64,000 bases of DNA from Bradyrhizobium sp. Ec3.3 (lineage in GTDB: Bacteria; Pseudomonadota; Alphaproteobacteria; Rhizobiales; Xanthobacteraceae), in contig NZ_AXAS01000013.1 of NCBI RefSeq assembly GCF_000472925.1, forward strand, positions 124,001 to 188,000. The letters run 5' to 3'. Below, piece after piece: positions 1 through 10,580 of this stretch; position 1 is the first letter of the stretch, and each line of letters starts with the position of its first letter. The translations under genes were made by a program, and so were the position numbers. The notes under the pieces were generated by a model that was not told where the DNA came from, made no database searches, and saw nothing but the letters and a program-made list of their open reading frames with translations.

Positions 1-679
1 AGGTGATGTAGCGGAAGCGCTGCCAGGCGCTGGCGCCGTCGAGCATCGCGGCCTCATAGAGCGAGGGCGAGATGGTCTGGAGGCCCGCAAGCAGCGAGAT
101 CGCGACGAAGGGAATGCCGCGCCAGATGTTCGCCGCGATCAGCGAGAACCGCGCCGGCCAGGGTGTGCCGAGGAAATCGATGTTGGTGGTGCGCCAATGC
201 AGTACGTCGACGAGGAGATAGGAGATGATCGAGAATTGCGGATCGTAGATCCACCAGAATGCCAGCGCCGAGAGCACCGTCGGGACGATCCATGGCAACA
301 GCACGATCGCGCGCAGCAGGCTCTTGAACGGGAAGTGGTTGTTAAGCAGCAGCGCCAGCCAGAAGCCCAGCGCGAACTTTCCGAACGTCGCGACGGCCGT
401 GTAGAAGATGCTGTAGAACACGGCGCCCCACCACAGGGGATCGGTGAGCAGATACTGGAAGTTCTCGAGCCCGACGAAGATGCCGCGCCGGCCGATCGTC
501 GTATCGGTGAAGGCGAGCCAGATGCCCAGGCCCAGCGGATAGGTGAGGAAGACCGCCAGCAGGCCGATCGCGGGTGCAAGGCACATCACGATCAGGAACG
601 GCCTGTAGTCGAACAGGCGCACGAGCCATGATTGCTGCCGCTGGGCGAGCGCGGGGGAGGGCAGTGTGGTCACGGACAT
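1..679 (-). CDS. Sugar ABC transporter permease, MalF/UgpA type (partial)
   Basis: Inner-membrane permease subunit of a carbohydrate importer. From the ATG at 679 the reading frame stays open to the window edge, so the C-terminal end is missing; about 226 residues are visible. Hydrophobic segments follow a short cytoplasmic N-terminus, and near the window start lies the EAA loop (YEAAMLDGASAWQRF), the ATPase-docking signature of this family. It lies 127 bp downstream of a binding-protein gene on the same strand, so the two very likely form one importer; the ATPase and a second permease would lie outside the window. A long ORF in another frame here is only a shadow. The substrate is not determinable. 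Confidence 0.9.
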   Translation of the reverse strand, partial: MSVTTLPSPALAQRQQSWLVRLFDYRPFLIVMCLAPAIGLLAVFLTYPLGLGIWLAFTDTTIGRRGIFVGLENFQYLLTDPLWWGAVFYSIFYTAVATFGKFALGFWLALLLNNHFPFKSLLRAIVLLPWIVPTVLSALAFWWIYDPQFSIISYLLVDVLHWRTTNIDFLGTPWPARFSLIAANIWRGIPFVAISLLAGLQTISPSLYEAAMLDGASAWQRFRYIT

Positions 680-713
680 CGGCTGGCTGTCCTATCTCGA
701 ACTGTCACCACAC

Positions 714-799
714 CGTCATTGCGAGCGAAGCGAAGCAATCCAGTCTGGCTCCGCGGATACAGTCTGGATTGCTTCGTGGCTTCGCTCCTCGCAATGACA
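714..799. repeat. Dispersed palindromic repeat (CGTCATTGCGAG type)
   Basis: A near-perfect inverted repeat: CGTCATTGCGAGCGAAGC at the left end is mirrored by GCTTCGCTCCTCGCAATGACA at the right, with a second inner pair around AAGCAATCCAG. It fills the gap between the binding-protein stop and the permease start. It may act as an mRNA stem-loop adjusting permease expression relative to the binding protein. REP-like elements with these ends are common between genes in Bradyrhizobium relatives (general knowledge). Confidence 0.75.
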
Positions 800-806
800 G
801 TACTTG

Positions 807-2144
807 CTACCTGCGGAAATATCGCTTCGCCCGGCGCTCGGCTTCCGCGGCCGCCTGCTCCGGCGTTGCGGCATCGGTCGCGACCGAGGCGAACATCTGC
901 ACCAGCACGTAATCGGCACGGATGGCGCCGGTCGCAGTCGAGATCGGGCCCTGGTAACCGTCCCAGTAGCGGTTCGACATCGTGTCCTTGAAGATGCGGA
1001 GCTTCGGATCGCCCGACCACACTGCGGACTCCGCGTAATTGGCGAGCGGCTGCGCCCAGTAGCCGCTGTTGGCGATCAGCCAGGGATCGTACTGCTCCTT
1101 CTCCATCATGAATTGTAGGAACGCCTTCGCCGCATTCGGATAGGGGCTGTGTTTGAACACCATCGCGTTCAGCGTCAGGCCGCCCATGGGCGATGACTTG
1201 GCGACCCCCTTCGGCAAGAACTGATGTTCCGTGTCCTCGGCGATCTTCGCGGTCGCCGTGTCGTTCTTCAGCGAGAAGTACAGTGAAATGCCGTTCGCCG
1301 TCAGCGAGATTTCCTCGGACGAATAGGCGCGGTTGTTGCTGACGTCGTTCCAAGACGTCGTGCCAGCAATGAACATCGGATAGAGCTGCTTCACATATTT
1401 CAGCGCTTCCACGGTCTCCTTGCTGTTGATCGTGAGATTGCCGTCGACGTCGAGCAGCGATCCACCAAACGACCACAGCATCCAGCTCGCGAAACCGTTG
1501 CCGTCGCCTACGGCATTGCCGAGCGCGAACCCCGCCGGCTTTCCCGCCTTCTGGAGTTTCTGGCAGAGATCGAGGAAGCCGGCGTGATCGTCCGGCACCT
1601 TGTCGAAGCCGGCGGCCTGGATGATCGACTTGCGATAGACCAGGGGGCCGCCGGTCGCGCCGAACGGCAGGCCGATCCAGTTGTTGCTCTTGGCGCGCTT
1701 GCCGTATTTCTCCGCCAGGAACAGCCAGCCGCCATAGCGCTTGCCGAGATATTCGGCGACGTCCGACAGCTCGATGAGCTTGTCGACATAGATGTGCGGA
1801 GCATCGGAAAAGCCGATGATGATGTCGGGACCGGCGCCGGAATTCGCGGTCACCGCGGTCTGCTGGTTGATGTCCTCCCAGCCGACGAAATCCACTTTCA
1901 CCTCGATGCCGGTCTTGTCGGTGAAGCGCTTTGCATTGGACCGGAACACATCCTCGTCCGGCTGGACGAAGCGCACCGGCCGCAGCATGCGCAAGCTTGC
2001 CCCCTTCTCGATTGGCAGCGACGGCGCTGCGACGTCGGCGGCTTTGATGTTGGATGGCGTTTGCGCTGCAGCGCCGGTGGCTGCAAAGGCCGCAACGGAC
2101 AGCCCAAGCCCGATTGCATCACGACGGGTGATGTCGTTCCTCAT
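807..2144 (-). CDS. ABC transporter extracellular substrate-binding protein
   Basis: A 445-residue periplasmic binding protein of the sugar-binding (family 1) type. The N-terminus carries a Tat-like signal (ITRRDAIGLGLSVAAF, cleavage near residue 27, GAAAQTP). The mature part has typical cluster features such as GPDIIIGF near residue 105 and the C-terminal segment with GYWAQPLANY. It is preceded by a 2-hydroxyacid dehydrogenase gene (113 bp gap) and followed by its permease, all on the minus strand, suggesting an operon for uptake and oxidation or reduction of a sugar or sugar acid. The ligand is unknown. Confidence 0.9.
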   Translation of the reverse strand: MRNDITRRDAIGLGLSVAAFAATGAAAQTPSNIKAADVAAPSLPIEKGASLRMLRPVRFVQPDEDVFRSNAKRFTDKTGIEVKVDFVGWEDINQQTAVTANSGAGPDIIIGFSDAPHIYVDKLIELSDVAEYLGKRYGGWLFLAEKYGKRAKSNNWIGLPFGATGGPLVYRKSIIQAAGFDKVPDDHAGFLDLCQKLQKAGKPAGFALGNAVGDGNGFASWMLWSFGGSLLDVDGNLTINSKETVEALKYVKQLYPMFIAGTTSWNDVSNNRAYSSEEISLTANGISLYFSLKNDTATAKIAEDTEHQFLPKGVAKSSPMGGLTLNAMVFKHSPYPNAAKAFLQFMMEKEQYDPWLIANSGYWAQPLANYAESAVWSGDPKLRIFKDTMSNRYWDGYQGPISTATGAIRADYVLVQMFASVATDAATPEQAAAEAERRAKRYFRR

Positions 2145-2257
2145 CAGTTCCTCCCTTTTTGTCCCTTCCCGGCGTTGATCGCCGGTGAAGGGTCTTCTAT
2201 CTGGCTTATTCTTTCACGCGAACCGATCTCCAATTCATCCGAAGGCGCATCACAGGC

Positions 2258-3301
2258 TTAGCTGTTCGGACCGCGATCCATGCTGACGGGCTGCCAGCGT
2301 CGCAGCGCCGTGTTTTGCAGCACTGACGGATTGACGCAGCTTACCGGCCACATCCCCTGAAGCACCAGTGACAATTCGTAGCCCACGCGCCGCTTGCGCG
2401 CTTCGTCAAAGCGTGCCGAGGCCGAGGCGACATGGGCGGTCAGGGTCACGTTCTCCATGCCGAGCAGGGGATTGTTGTGCGAGGGCGGTTCCTTCTCCAG
2501 TACGTCGAGCGCGGCATGCGCGATCCAGCCTTCTTGCAAGGCCTTGATGAGACTTTCCTCGTCCACGGTGGCGCCGCGCCCGGTGTTGATGAAGACCGAG
2601 CCCTTCTTCATCTGTCGGAAATGCTTCTCGGTCAGCATGTGATGCACCTCGGGCCGGGCGGGCGCGTGCATCGAGACGAAGTCCGATTGCGACAGCACCT
2701 CGTTCAGCGTGGCCGGCATCACGCCGTGATCGTACATCAGCGTTTCCTGGATGAAGGGATCGTAGGCCATCATCCGCAGGCCGAAGGGTGCGGCGCGCTT
2801 GGCGACCGCGCGCGCGACACGGCCGAAGGAGATGAAGCCGAGCGTCTGTCCCATCAGTCGCGGAATCTTCAGAAGTGCCGGCCGGCCCTCGGCCCAGCGC
2901 CCGCTGCGCACCATCCGGTCCTGCTCGACCAGGCGGCGGAAGCCCGCAAGCAGCAACATCATGGCGTGGTCGGCAACCTCCTCGATGAAGGTATCGGGGA
3001 TGTTGGTCACGGGAATGCCGCGGGCAGTTGCCGCCTTTACATCGACGCTGTCGACTCCGACGGAGCCGAGCGTGATCGCCTTGCAGTTTTCCAGCGCGTC
3101 GATGATGGTCTTGGTGATCGGGATGCCCTTGGCGTAGATCGCATCGGCCGTCCGGGCCGCGGCAATGAACTCTGTCTCGTTGGCCGGCGCTTCGACGATC
3201 TCCGCGTCGATCGGGTCGAGCGCCTCCCGCTCGAAGGAATAATCGCTTCCCGCCACCGTGAAGCTCGCGCCCTTCGGCGTCACCACCCTGAATTTCGGCA
3301 T
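2258..3301 (-). CDS. D-isomer-specific 2-hydroxyacid dehydrogenase (phosphoglycerate dehydrogenase-like)
   Basis: A 347-residue NAD-dependent dehydrogenase of the D-2-hydroxyacid family. The catalytic Arg lies in VFINTGRGATVDE, the Glu in AALDVLEKEPPSHNNP and the His in LTAHVASAS. The nucleotide-binding loop reads LGFISFGRVARAVA, so the usual GxGxxG is degenerate (first and last Gly are Ser and Ala), although the helix register is kept. First gene of an apparent minus-strand operon with a sugar-type ABC importer, so it probably acts on the imported compound or a derivative. It could be annotated as hydroxypyruvate reductase or a C-terminal-binding-protein-like enzyme; specificity is unknown. 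Confidence 0.85.
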   Translation of the reverse strand: MPKFRVVTPKGASFTVAGSDYSFEREALDPIDAEIVEAPANETEFIAAARTADAIYAKGIPITKTIIDALENCKAITLGSVGVDSVDVKAATARGIPVTNIPDTFIEEVADHAMMLLLAGFRRLVEQDRMVRSGRWAEGRPALLKIPRLMGQTLGFISFGRVARAVAKRAAPFGLRMMAYDPFIQETLMYDHGVMPATLNEVLSQSDFVSMHAPARPEVHHMLTEKHFRQMKKGSVFINTGRGATVDEESLIKALQEGWIAHAALDVLEKEPPSHNNPLLGMENVTLTAHVASASARFDEARKRRVGYELSLVLQGMWPVSCVNPSVLQNTALRRWQPVSMDRGPNS

Positions 3302-3561
3302 TTCCTGCTCCGATTTGGTTTGTCGGTTCTTGTTGTATGACCCTGCTTTTGCGCCGGATCGTTTCGTCTTTTACGCGAAATCGAGCGTGACGCGTACAAT
3401 CGTCGGTTGTCGCAGATTGCGGTGTTGGCGGGTTTTTGCCTCCTCTGCGGGCTTCTACGGAGCCATCGTAACAAGTTGCTAATGGGTCCCACACTAAAAA
3501 TTGATTCAAATTCGATCGACCCACCCGCGTGCCGTTTCCCCTTATCTGCCGGAGCCGCCTC

Positions 3562-5247
3562 GTGAAGTTGAGCAACCTGAAGATCGCCCCCAAGCTTGGC
3601 ATCCTTGTCGGCGTCACCTTGTTCGGCCTCTGCATCTCCGGGGTTCTGGCCGGATATCTGATGAAGCGCGAGATGGTGAATGCGCGCATCGATCAGACCA
3701 AGGCGATCGTCGATTTGGCCCGCAACTATGCGACCACTTTGATGAAGCGGGTCAACGTCGGCGAGATGACGAAGGAGGCCGCGCTGGCCGAACTTCGCCG
3801 CTACGGCAACGCCATGACCTATGACAGGGGTTCCGGCTATCTGTTCGGCACGACCTATGACGGCATCACGCAGCTCGCGCCCGATCCGAAGCAGATCGGC
3901 ATGAACCGCATGGACGTGGAGACGAACGGCCGCAAGCTGTCCAGGGAGCTGATGGACGGTGTCAAAGCCAACGGCGAGATCCTGCTGTTCTATGAATATG
4001 TGAAGCCCGGTCAGGAGAAGCCGATCCGCAAGCTCGGCTATGCCGTCGCGGTTCCCGGTTTCGACATGTATCTCGGCACCGGAGCCTATCTCGAGGATAT
4101 CGACGAGAAGATGGGCCCGGTCTACTGGCTCCTCGGCCTGTCCATGCTCGGCATTGTCATCGTTGCAGGCAGCGTTGCCTGGCTGCTCGGCCGCAGCATC
4201 AGCCTGCCGCTGAACAGGCTCGGCACGCGCATGAACGAGCTCGCCGACGGCAAGCTCGAGGGCGACATCCCCGGCGTCGGTCGTGGCGACGAGGTCGGTG
4301 CGATGGCCTCGACCGTGCAGATATTCAAGGACAATGCGATCCGCATCCGGGATCTCGAAAAGACCGAGGCAGTTGCCAAGGAACGCGCCGTGGCGGAGCG
4401 CCGCAGCGCGATGGAAGGCATCGCCAGCGACTTCGAGCGCAGCGTGAACGGCATCGTGCGCTCGGTCTCCTCGGCTGCCGCCGGCATGCAGACCACGGCG
4501 CAGTCGATGACCGCGACCGCGAGCGATGCCAGCGCGCGGGCGGCCACCGTCGGTGCCGCCTCGCAAAAGGCGTCCGGCAATGTCGGCACGGTTGCGGCCG
4601 CCGCCGAAGAGCTGTCGAGCTCGGTCGCTGAAATCTCCCGCCAAGTGACGCGCTCCACGGAAGTGGCCAGCAAGGCGGTCAGCGACGCCGAGCGCACCAA
4701 CACCACCGTGCAGGTGCTGTCCTCCGGCGCCGAGAAGATCGGCGAGGTCGTCAAGCTCATCCACTCGATCGCGGCGCAGACCAACCTGCTCGCGCTCAAC
4801 GCCACCATCGAAGCGGCGCGCGCCGGCGAATCCGGTCGCGGCTTCGCGGTCGTCGCCTCCGAGGTCAAAGCGCTCGCCAACCAGACCGCGAAGGCCACCG
4901 AGGAAATCTCCGCCCAGGTCGCAGCGATGCAGACCTCGACCAGCGACGCGGTCGCCGCCATTGCTGGCATTACCCAGACGATCGCCGAGATGAGCGAGAT
5001 TACCGCGGGCATCTCTGCGTCGATCGAGCAGCAGGGCGAGGCGACGCGCGAGATCGCCCGCAACATCCAGTCGGTCGCAGCCGGCTCCAGCGAGATCAAC
5101 GCCCATATCGGCAGCGTGACCTCGGCGGCCAAGGCGACGGGTACGGCAGCCTCCGACGTCCTGTCGAACGCACGCGAGCTCGACAATCAGTCCGGCGCAC
5201 TGCGAAGCGCCGTCGACGGCTTCCTCGCCAAGGTGCGGGCCGCGTGA
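3562..5247 (+). CDS. Methyl-accepting chemotaxis protein with Cache sensor
   Basis: A 561-residue transmembrane chemoreceptor. After a short N-terminus comes TM1 ([20 protein letters not shown]), a periplasmic single-Cache domain (about residues 40-190), TM2 ([20 protein letters not shown]), a HAMP linker ([20 protein letters not shown]) and a long signalling hairpin whose tip contains [18 protein letters not shown]. The GTG at 3562 is preferred over an ATG at 3529 because GGAG sits 7 nt upstream and the product then begins [13 protein letters not shown], typical for the family. The gene is monocistronic. It signals through CheA/CheW to flagella; the ligand is probably a small carboxylate as for other sCache receptors (inference). 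Confidence 0.93.
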   Translation: MKLSNLKIAPKLGILVGVTLFGLCISGVLAGYLMKREMVNARIDQTKAIVDLARNYATTLMKRVNVGEMTKEAALAELRRYGNAMTYDRGSGYLFGTTYDGITQLAPDPKQIGMNRMDVETNGRKLSRELMDGVKANGEILLFYEYVKPGQEKPIRKLGYAVAVPGFDMYLGTGAYLEDIDEKMGPVYWLLGLSMLGIVIVAGSVAWLLGRSISLPLNRLGTRMNELADGKLEGDIPGVGRGDEVGAMASTVQIFKDNAIRIRDLEKTEAVAKERAVAERRSAMEGIASDFERSVNGIVRSVSSAAAGMQTTAQSMTATASDASARAATVGAASQKASGNVGTVAAAAEELSSSVAEISRQVTRSTEVASKAVSDAERTNTTVQVLSSGAEKIGEVVKLIHSIAAQTNLLALNATIEAARAGESGRGFAVVASEVKALANQTAKATEEISAQVAAMQTSTSDAVAAIAGITQTIAEMSEITAGISASIEQQGEATREIARNIQSVAAGSSEINAHIGSVTSAAKATGTAASDVLSNARELDNQSGALRSAVDGFLAKVRAA

Positions 5248-5261
5248 TATCCGCGATGATT

Positions 5262-5360
5262 TCGTAGGGTGGGCAAAGACGCGCAAGCGTCGTGCCCACC
5301 GCTTCTTTCGAGGCCTTGGATGCTTGATGGTGGGTACGCTTCGCTCTGCCCACCCTACGA
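5262..5360. repeat. Dispersed palindromic repeat (GTAGGGTGGGCAAAG type), copy 1
   Basis: The ends TCGTAGGGTGGGCAAAG and CTCTGCCCACCCTACGA are inverted copies, with inner inverted GTGCCCACC / GGTGGGTAC arms. It lies between the chemoreceptor stop and the 3' end of a convergent EamA gene, so it could work as a bidirectional terminator. Related copies are at 19937-20029 and 35654-35744. Confidence 0.8.
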
Positions 5361-5396
5361 GAGCATCACAACTGGCCGTGATCCCTCAGCGCGGAA

Positions 5397-6332
5397 TTAT
5401 TTCGACGCCGAGCCCTGCCGCGATGCGATCACGACGCCGGCGAGCACCAGCGCGTAGCCGACGAGATGGAAGAGTTGCAGCCTTTCGCCGAGCAGGAGGA
5501 TCGCCATCGCCGAGCCGAACACCGGCACCAGATGAAAGAACGGTGCGGCACGGTTCGGTCCGATCAGCGCCACGCCGCGATTGAAGAAGAGATAGGCGAG
5601 CGTCGAGGGGAAGATCAGGATGTAGGCGAATGTCGCCAACGTCGTCGCATCCAGCTTCAAGACGTTGCCCGCGGAGAACTCCCACACCGCGGCCGGCAGC
5701 AGCATCATCGCCCCGCAGCAGGTGGTGAAGGACAGGAAGGAGAGCTGATGGATTTTTGGCCGGCGCGGGATGAAGGCGGAATAGAGCCCGAACGCCACCA
5801 GCGAGGAGGCGAACATGATGTCGCCCCGGTTGAAGCTGATGCCGGCTAGCGCCGCGAGATCGCCGCGCAGGATGATGATGAGGACGCCGAGCAGCGAGAT
5901 CGCGATGCCGGCGAGCTGTGCGGCCGTCAGGCGGACGCCGAACAGCACCAGCGACCACAGCGCCACGAACAAGGGTCCGGCCGACTGGATCAGCAGCGCA
6001 TTCAGCGCCTCCGTATATTGCAGGGCCCAGAACGAGATCGCGTTGTTGAAGGCGAAGCCGACCAGCGACAGGAACAGCATCAGCGGCAGATGCGCGCGCA
6101 ATGCCTTCCAGTCGCGCCTCAGATGCGGCCACGAAAATGGCAGCAGGATGAGGAAGACGCCGAACCAGCGGATCGTGGTCAATGTGAGCGGCGGTACATG
6201 CGCGCCGACATGGCGCGCGAGCACGATGTTGCCGGCCCAGAACAGCGAGCTCAGGCTCAGCAGCAGATAGGGCTGGTTGTTGAGCCAGCCGGCCGGATTC
6301 GAGGCCGATGGCGCGGGCGAAGCGATCGTCAT
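5397..6332 (-). CDS. EamA/DMT-family transporter, paralog 1
   Basis: A 311-residue inner-membrane protein with about ten hydrophobic segments arranged as two EamA repeats (approximately residues 20-150 and 165-300). Conserved stretches include SLFWAGNIVLARHV near the start and FPSTLAYLFFNRGVALIG in the second half. Members usually export amino acids or small metabolites. The gene is closely related to the next gene on the same strand (6681-7613), pointing to a tandem duplication. Substrate unknown. Confidence 0.88.
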   Translation of the reverse strand: MTIASPAPSASNPAGWLNNQPYLLLSLSSLFWAGNIVLARHVGAHVPPLTLTTIRWFGVFLILLPFSWPHLRRDWKALRAHLPLMLFLSLVGFAFNNAISFWALQYTEALNALLIQSAGPLFVALWSLVLFGVRLTAAQLAGIAISLLGVLIIILRGDLAALAGISFNRGDIMFASSLVAFGLYSAFIPRRPKIHQLSFLSFTTCCGAMMLLPAAVWEFSAGNVLKLDATTLATFAYILIFPSTLAYLFFNRGVALIGPNRAAPFFHLVPVFGSAMAILLLGERLQLFHLVGYALVLAGVVIASRQGSASK

Positions 6333-6454
6333 TGGTTTTCGTGAGGAACTTGCGCCGGATTACAGCCGCACCACAAGTCCCATCGCCGCAATGCTACAAT
6401 GCAGTGGAGATCACGGAGGTGGCTTTGGCGGTTAATATGTTGAACATCGGCGCT

Positions 6455-6665
6455 TGATCTCACCCTCTCCTCTTGTGGGAGAGGGTGGCTCGCCGCGCAG
6501 CGGCGAGACGGGCGAGGGGTCTCTATCCGCCTGCGAATCTTTCGCGATTGAACTCGCGGAAGCAACCCCTCATCCGGCGCGATAGCCGAAGCTGCACTTC
6601 GGCGTTCTCTTAAGAACGGCGGCCGAAGGCCGCCTATGCCACCTTCTCACAAGGGGAGAAGGAAG
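6455..6665. repeat. Intergenic palindromic repeats (CACCCTCTCC type)
   Basis: The 348-bp gap between the two EamA genes holds no gene. It contains CTCACCCTCTCCTCTTGTGG with its inverted partner GGGAGAGGGTGG, followed by the palindrome CGCCGCGCAGCGGCG, then ACCCCTCATC, GGCGGCCGAAGGCCGCC and a degenerate outer inverted end (ACCTTCTCACAAGGGGAGAAGG). This composite element resembles the MITE-like repeats found widely in Bradyrhizobium (general knowledge). Confidence 0.7.
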
Positions 6666-6680
6666 AAAGAAAAGTCGAAC

Positions 6681-7613
6681 TCAGCTCGCCTGCTTGCGCG
6701 AGGCCACGAATACGCCCGACAGTACCAGCGCAAAGCCGATGAAATGGAAGGCCTGCGGCAGTTCACCCAGGAAGATTATCGCCATGATCGAGCCGAACAC
6801 CGGCACCACGTGGAAGAACGGCGCGGCGCGGTTGGCGCCGATCAGCGCAACGCCTCGGTTGAAGCAGAGATAGGCGAGCGTCGAGGGAAACACCGCGACA
6901 TAAACCAGTGTCAGAATGTTCGGCAGATCGAGCTTCATCACGGGACGGGCCGACAACTCCCATATCTCCAGCGGCATAAGGCACGCCGCGCCGCAGCCGA
7001 AGGTGAAGGCAAGAAATGACAGGCCGTGGATCGCGGGCCGCTTCAACGTCAGCACCGAATAGAGCGCGAAGATCACCAGGGCGACCATGAAGATCAGGTC
7101 GCCCTTGTTGAACTCGATGTTGGAGAGTGTGGTGAGATCGCCATGCAAGAGGATGGTCAGCACGCCGCACAGCGAGAGCAAAACGCCCAAGGCCTGCATC
7201 GCCGTGAGCCGGACGCCCAGGATGATCAGCGACCACAGCGCCACGACCAGCGGGGCGGCCGATTGCAGCAGCAGCGTGTTCAGCGCCTGCGTATGCTCCA
7301 GCGCCCAATATTGCAGCGTGTTGAAGGCGCCGATGCCGGTGATCGACAGCACGATCATCAGGCCGAGCTTGCGGCGGATCGCCGGCCAGTCCTTGACCAG
7401 ATGCGTCCAGGCAAACGGCAGCACCAAAAGGAAGGCGAAGAGCCAGCGCAGGAAGGACAGCGTCACGGGCGGGATGTGGCCGGCGGCAAGCCGACCGACA
7501 ATGGCATTGCCGGCCCAGCACAGCGCGGTGATGCTGAGCAGGAGATAAGGCTGGTTGGCGATCCAGTGCCGGTCGGGTGCGGCAAGGCGCGTGGTCTGGT
7601 CGGCGGCGGACAT
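6681..7613 (-). CDS. EamA/DMT-family transporter, paralog 2
   Basis: A 310-residue multi-pass inner-membrane protein with two EamA repeats. It shares long stretches with its neighbour at 5397-6332, for example FPSTLAYLCFNRGVALIG and NRAAPFFHVVPVFGS, so both derive from one tandem duplication. The N-terminus (residues 1-20) is hydrophilic and cytoplasmic. Expected role: export of a small metabolite or amino acid. A 348-bp repeat-filled gap separates the two, so separate transcription is likely. Substrate unknown. Confidence 0.88.
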   Translation of the reverse strand: MSAADQTTRLAAPDRHWIANQPYLLLSITALCWAGNAIVGRLAAGHIPPVTLSFLRWLFAFLLVLPFAWTHLVKDWPAIRRKLGLMIVLSITGIGAFNTLQYWALEHTQALNTLLLQSAAPLVVALWSLIILGVRLTAMQALGVLLSLCGVLTILLHGDLTTLSNIEFNKGDLIFMVALVIFALYSVLTLKRPAIHGLSFLAFTFGCGAACLMPLEIWELSARPVMKLDLPNILTLVYVAVFPSTLAYLCFNRGVALIGANRAAPFFHVVPVFGSIMAIIFLGELPQAFHFIGFALVLSGVFVASRKQAS

Positions 7614-7804
7614 TGTGATTGTTATGGCCCCGGTTCATGCGCCGGGGCGTCCGGCCCGGTGGTGCGCCCCGGGCCGGGTCATTCCCGGCCCGCTCACAGA
7701 CACGGAAATCGACCTGATATCAATGGGGCCCGGCGCATCGCGTCCATGCGCGGCTTCGATGCGCGGGGAACCCTCGCTTCAACTCTTCCGCCCGGTGCGG
7801 ATCC

Positions 7805-8933
7805 AAAGGTCAGGAAATCGAACACCGACGACAGGGGGCCCATGATCGCGGCGAAGCGCACCAGGCGCGACATGCTCCACACCTGCGGCTGCGCGGTTGC
7901 CTGCGCCGAGACGCGGTCAAAGGGAATGCCGAGCTCGGAGAGATCGTAGAGCAGGTTGTTGAGCAGGTGGCATCGTCGATCGTGCAGAGTTCGAGCACTG
8001 CCTCCGGCGCGCCCTTGACGATCAGCAGCGCGCCTTCGGGACCGCTCGCCAGCACCGATCCCAATCGCCGGGAGAAATCGAACACCTGGCGGCCCGCGAG
8101 TGTCCAGCCTTGCGCGGCGCCCACGCAGCCGGCGACCAGCGCCGCATCGAGCGAGCCGCGGTCGCCGCCGAGCGAAGCCGCAATGGCACCGAGCTTTACA
8201 GCGCGCGCATCCTCCTTGCCGTAGGCGTCGAGACTCTGCGCAAGCGTGATCTCGGCCGAGGTCAGCGTGCCCGTCTTGTCCGTGCACAGCACCGTCATGG
8301 CGCCGAGGTCGTGGATCGCCGCGAGGCGCTTGACGATCACCTTGCGGCGGGCCATGCGCCGCGCGACAAGGTCACCGTGGTGATCATCGGCAGCAGCTCC
8401 GGCGTCAGCCCGACCGCAAGTGCAACGGCAAACAGCAACGCCGTGCCGTCGATGATCAGCGCGTCCGCCGGGATGATGTCGCCGGCACGGATGCGCAGGA
8501 TGTCGCCGGGCACGACCTGCTCGACGTCGATCTGGCAGAACGCGCCGTCGCGCTTGACCTCGGCCTTCAGCGCCACCGAGCGGCGGAGGATTTCGGCGGC
8601 CCGGACTGCATGTCCTTCCTGGATGGTGTCGAGCCCGATCGACAGCGTCAGGATCAGCACGATGATCAGCCCGCCGATGTCGTCGCCGGTCAGCATCGAG
8701 ATGATGCCGGCGACCAGCAGGATCAGCGACAAGGGCTCGAAGAGCCGTCGCACGATCGCGCGCATCGCGGCCTCGATGCGCGGCGGCGCGTCGCTGTTCG
8801 GGCCGAAGCGGCTGAGTCGTTCGGCGGCATCATGCGTGGCCAGCCCCTGCAAGCCGCAGCCGAGCTGCCGGGCGAGCGCGTCGGCTGAAAGGCGCCAGAA
8901 CTGGCTGGCCTGGTTTCCCGATGGTTCCGTCAC
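7805..8933 (-). pseudogene. Degraded MgtA-type Mg2+/cation P-type ATPase
   Basis: Remains of a magnesium-transporting P-type ATPase normally about 900 residues long. From the GTG at 8933 the frame encodes the N-terminus, TM1-TM2 and the start of the actuator domain (PGDILRIRAGDIIPADAL), then jumps directly to TM4 (ALLFAVALAVGLTPELLPM). The TGE loop and TM3 are therefore deleted in frame. Near 8340-8355 the frame shifts and continues with VIVKRLAAIHDLGAM and the phosphorylation motif DKTGTLT. The nucleotide-binding domain is cut after KGAPEAVLELCTIDDA. Following another frame change near 7960 only the last membrane segments remain (LLNNLLYDLSELGIPFDRV ... SSVFDFLTFG). MVTGD and GDGxNDAP motifs are absent. 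It cannot make a working pump. Confidence 0.9.
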
Positions 8934-9250
8934 GGCATGTCCGAAAGAGGCGTTATGGCCTGCAAAAGGTAAGGGGTGGAGGTGACAGCCATCCCTTAGG
9001 CAACCGGCGAACGGAGCGGTTGATGCGTATCAATTCAGCGGTTCCCGAGCTTGCCGGCGCGGTCCCGAACCTTTCCGGATTTTAAGGGGATATCAAAGGC
9101 TTGGATCGCGCTTTAGGCCTCGAAAAGGCCCCGTTCTTGCTTGCCTAGAGAGGCTGCTTCCGATATCCGGTTGGCTGCCTCGCATGCGAGCGGCCCCCGG
9201 CCGTGGATTGGGCTGGGCGCATCTAAATCTTGCATAGGGAATACCCGCGA
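8934..9250. other. Intergenic region upstream of purA
   Basis: No coding region or RNA gene is recognisable in these 317 bp. They separate the divergent mgtA pseudogene start from purA and should hold the purA promoter. AGGGAAT at about 9236-9242 is the only candidate ribosome binding site for purA. No riboswitch-like fold was recognised by eye. Confidence 0.5.
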
Positions 9251-10543
<1,293 letters not shown>

Positions 10544-10580
10544 CGATATCTTACCGGGACAGGCGCATAGTTGAGTTGAA

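Noticed and set aside
3280..5286. 668-codon open frame on the minus strand opposite the chemoreceptor gene
   Set aside because: It is antisense to a full, motif-bearing chemoreceptor; its product is Arg/Gly/His/Asp-rich without domain or ribosome binding site, a typical mirror of GC-rich codon bias.
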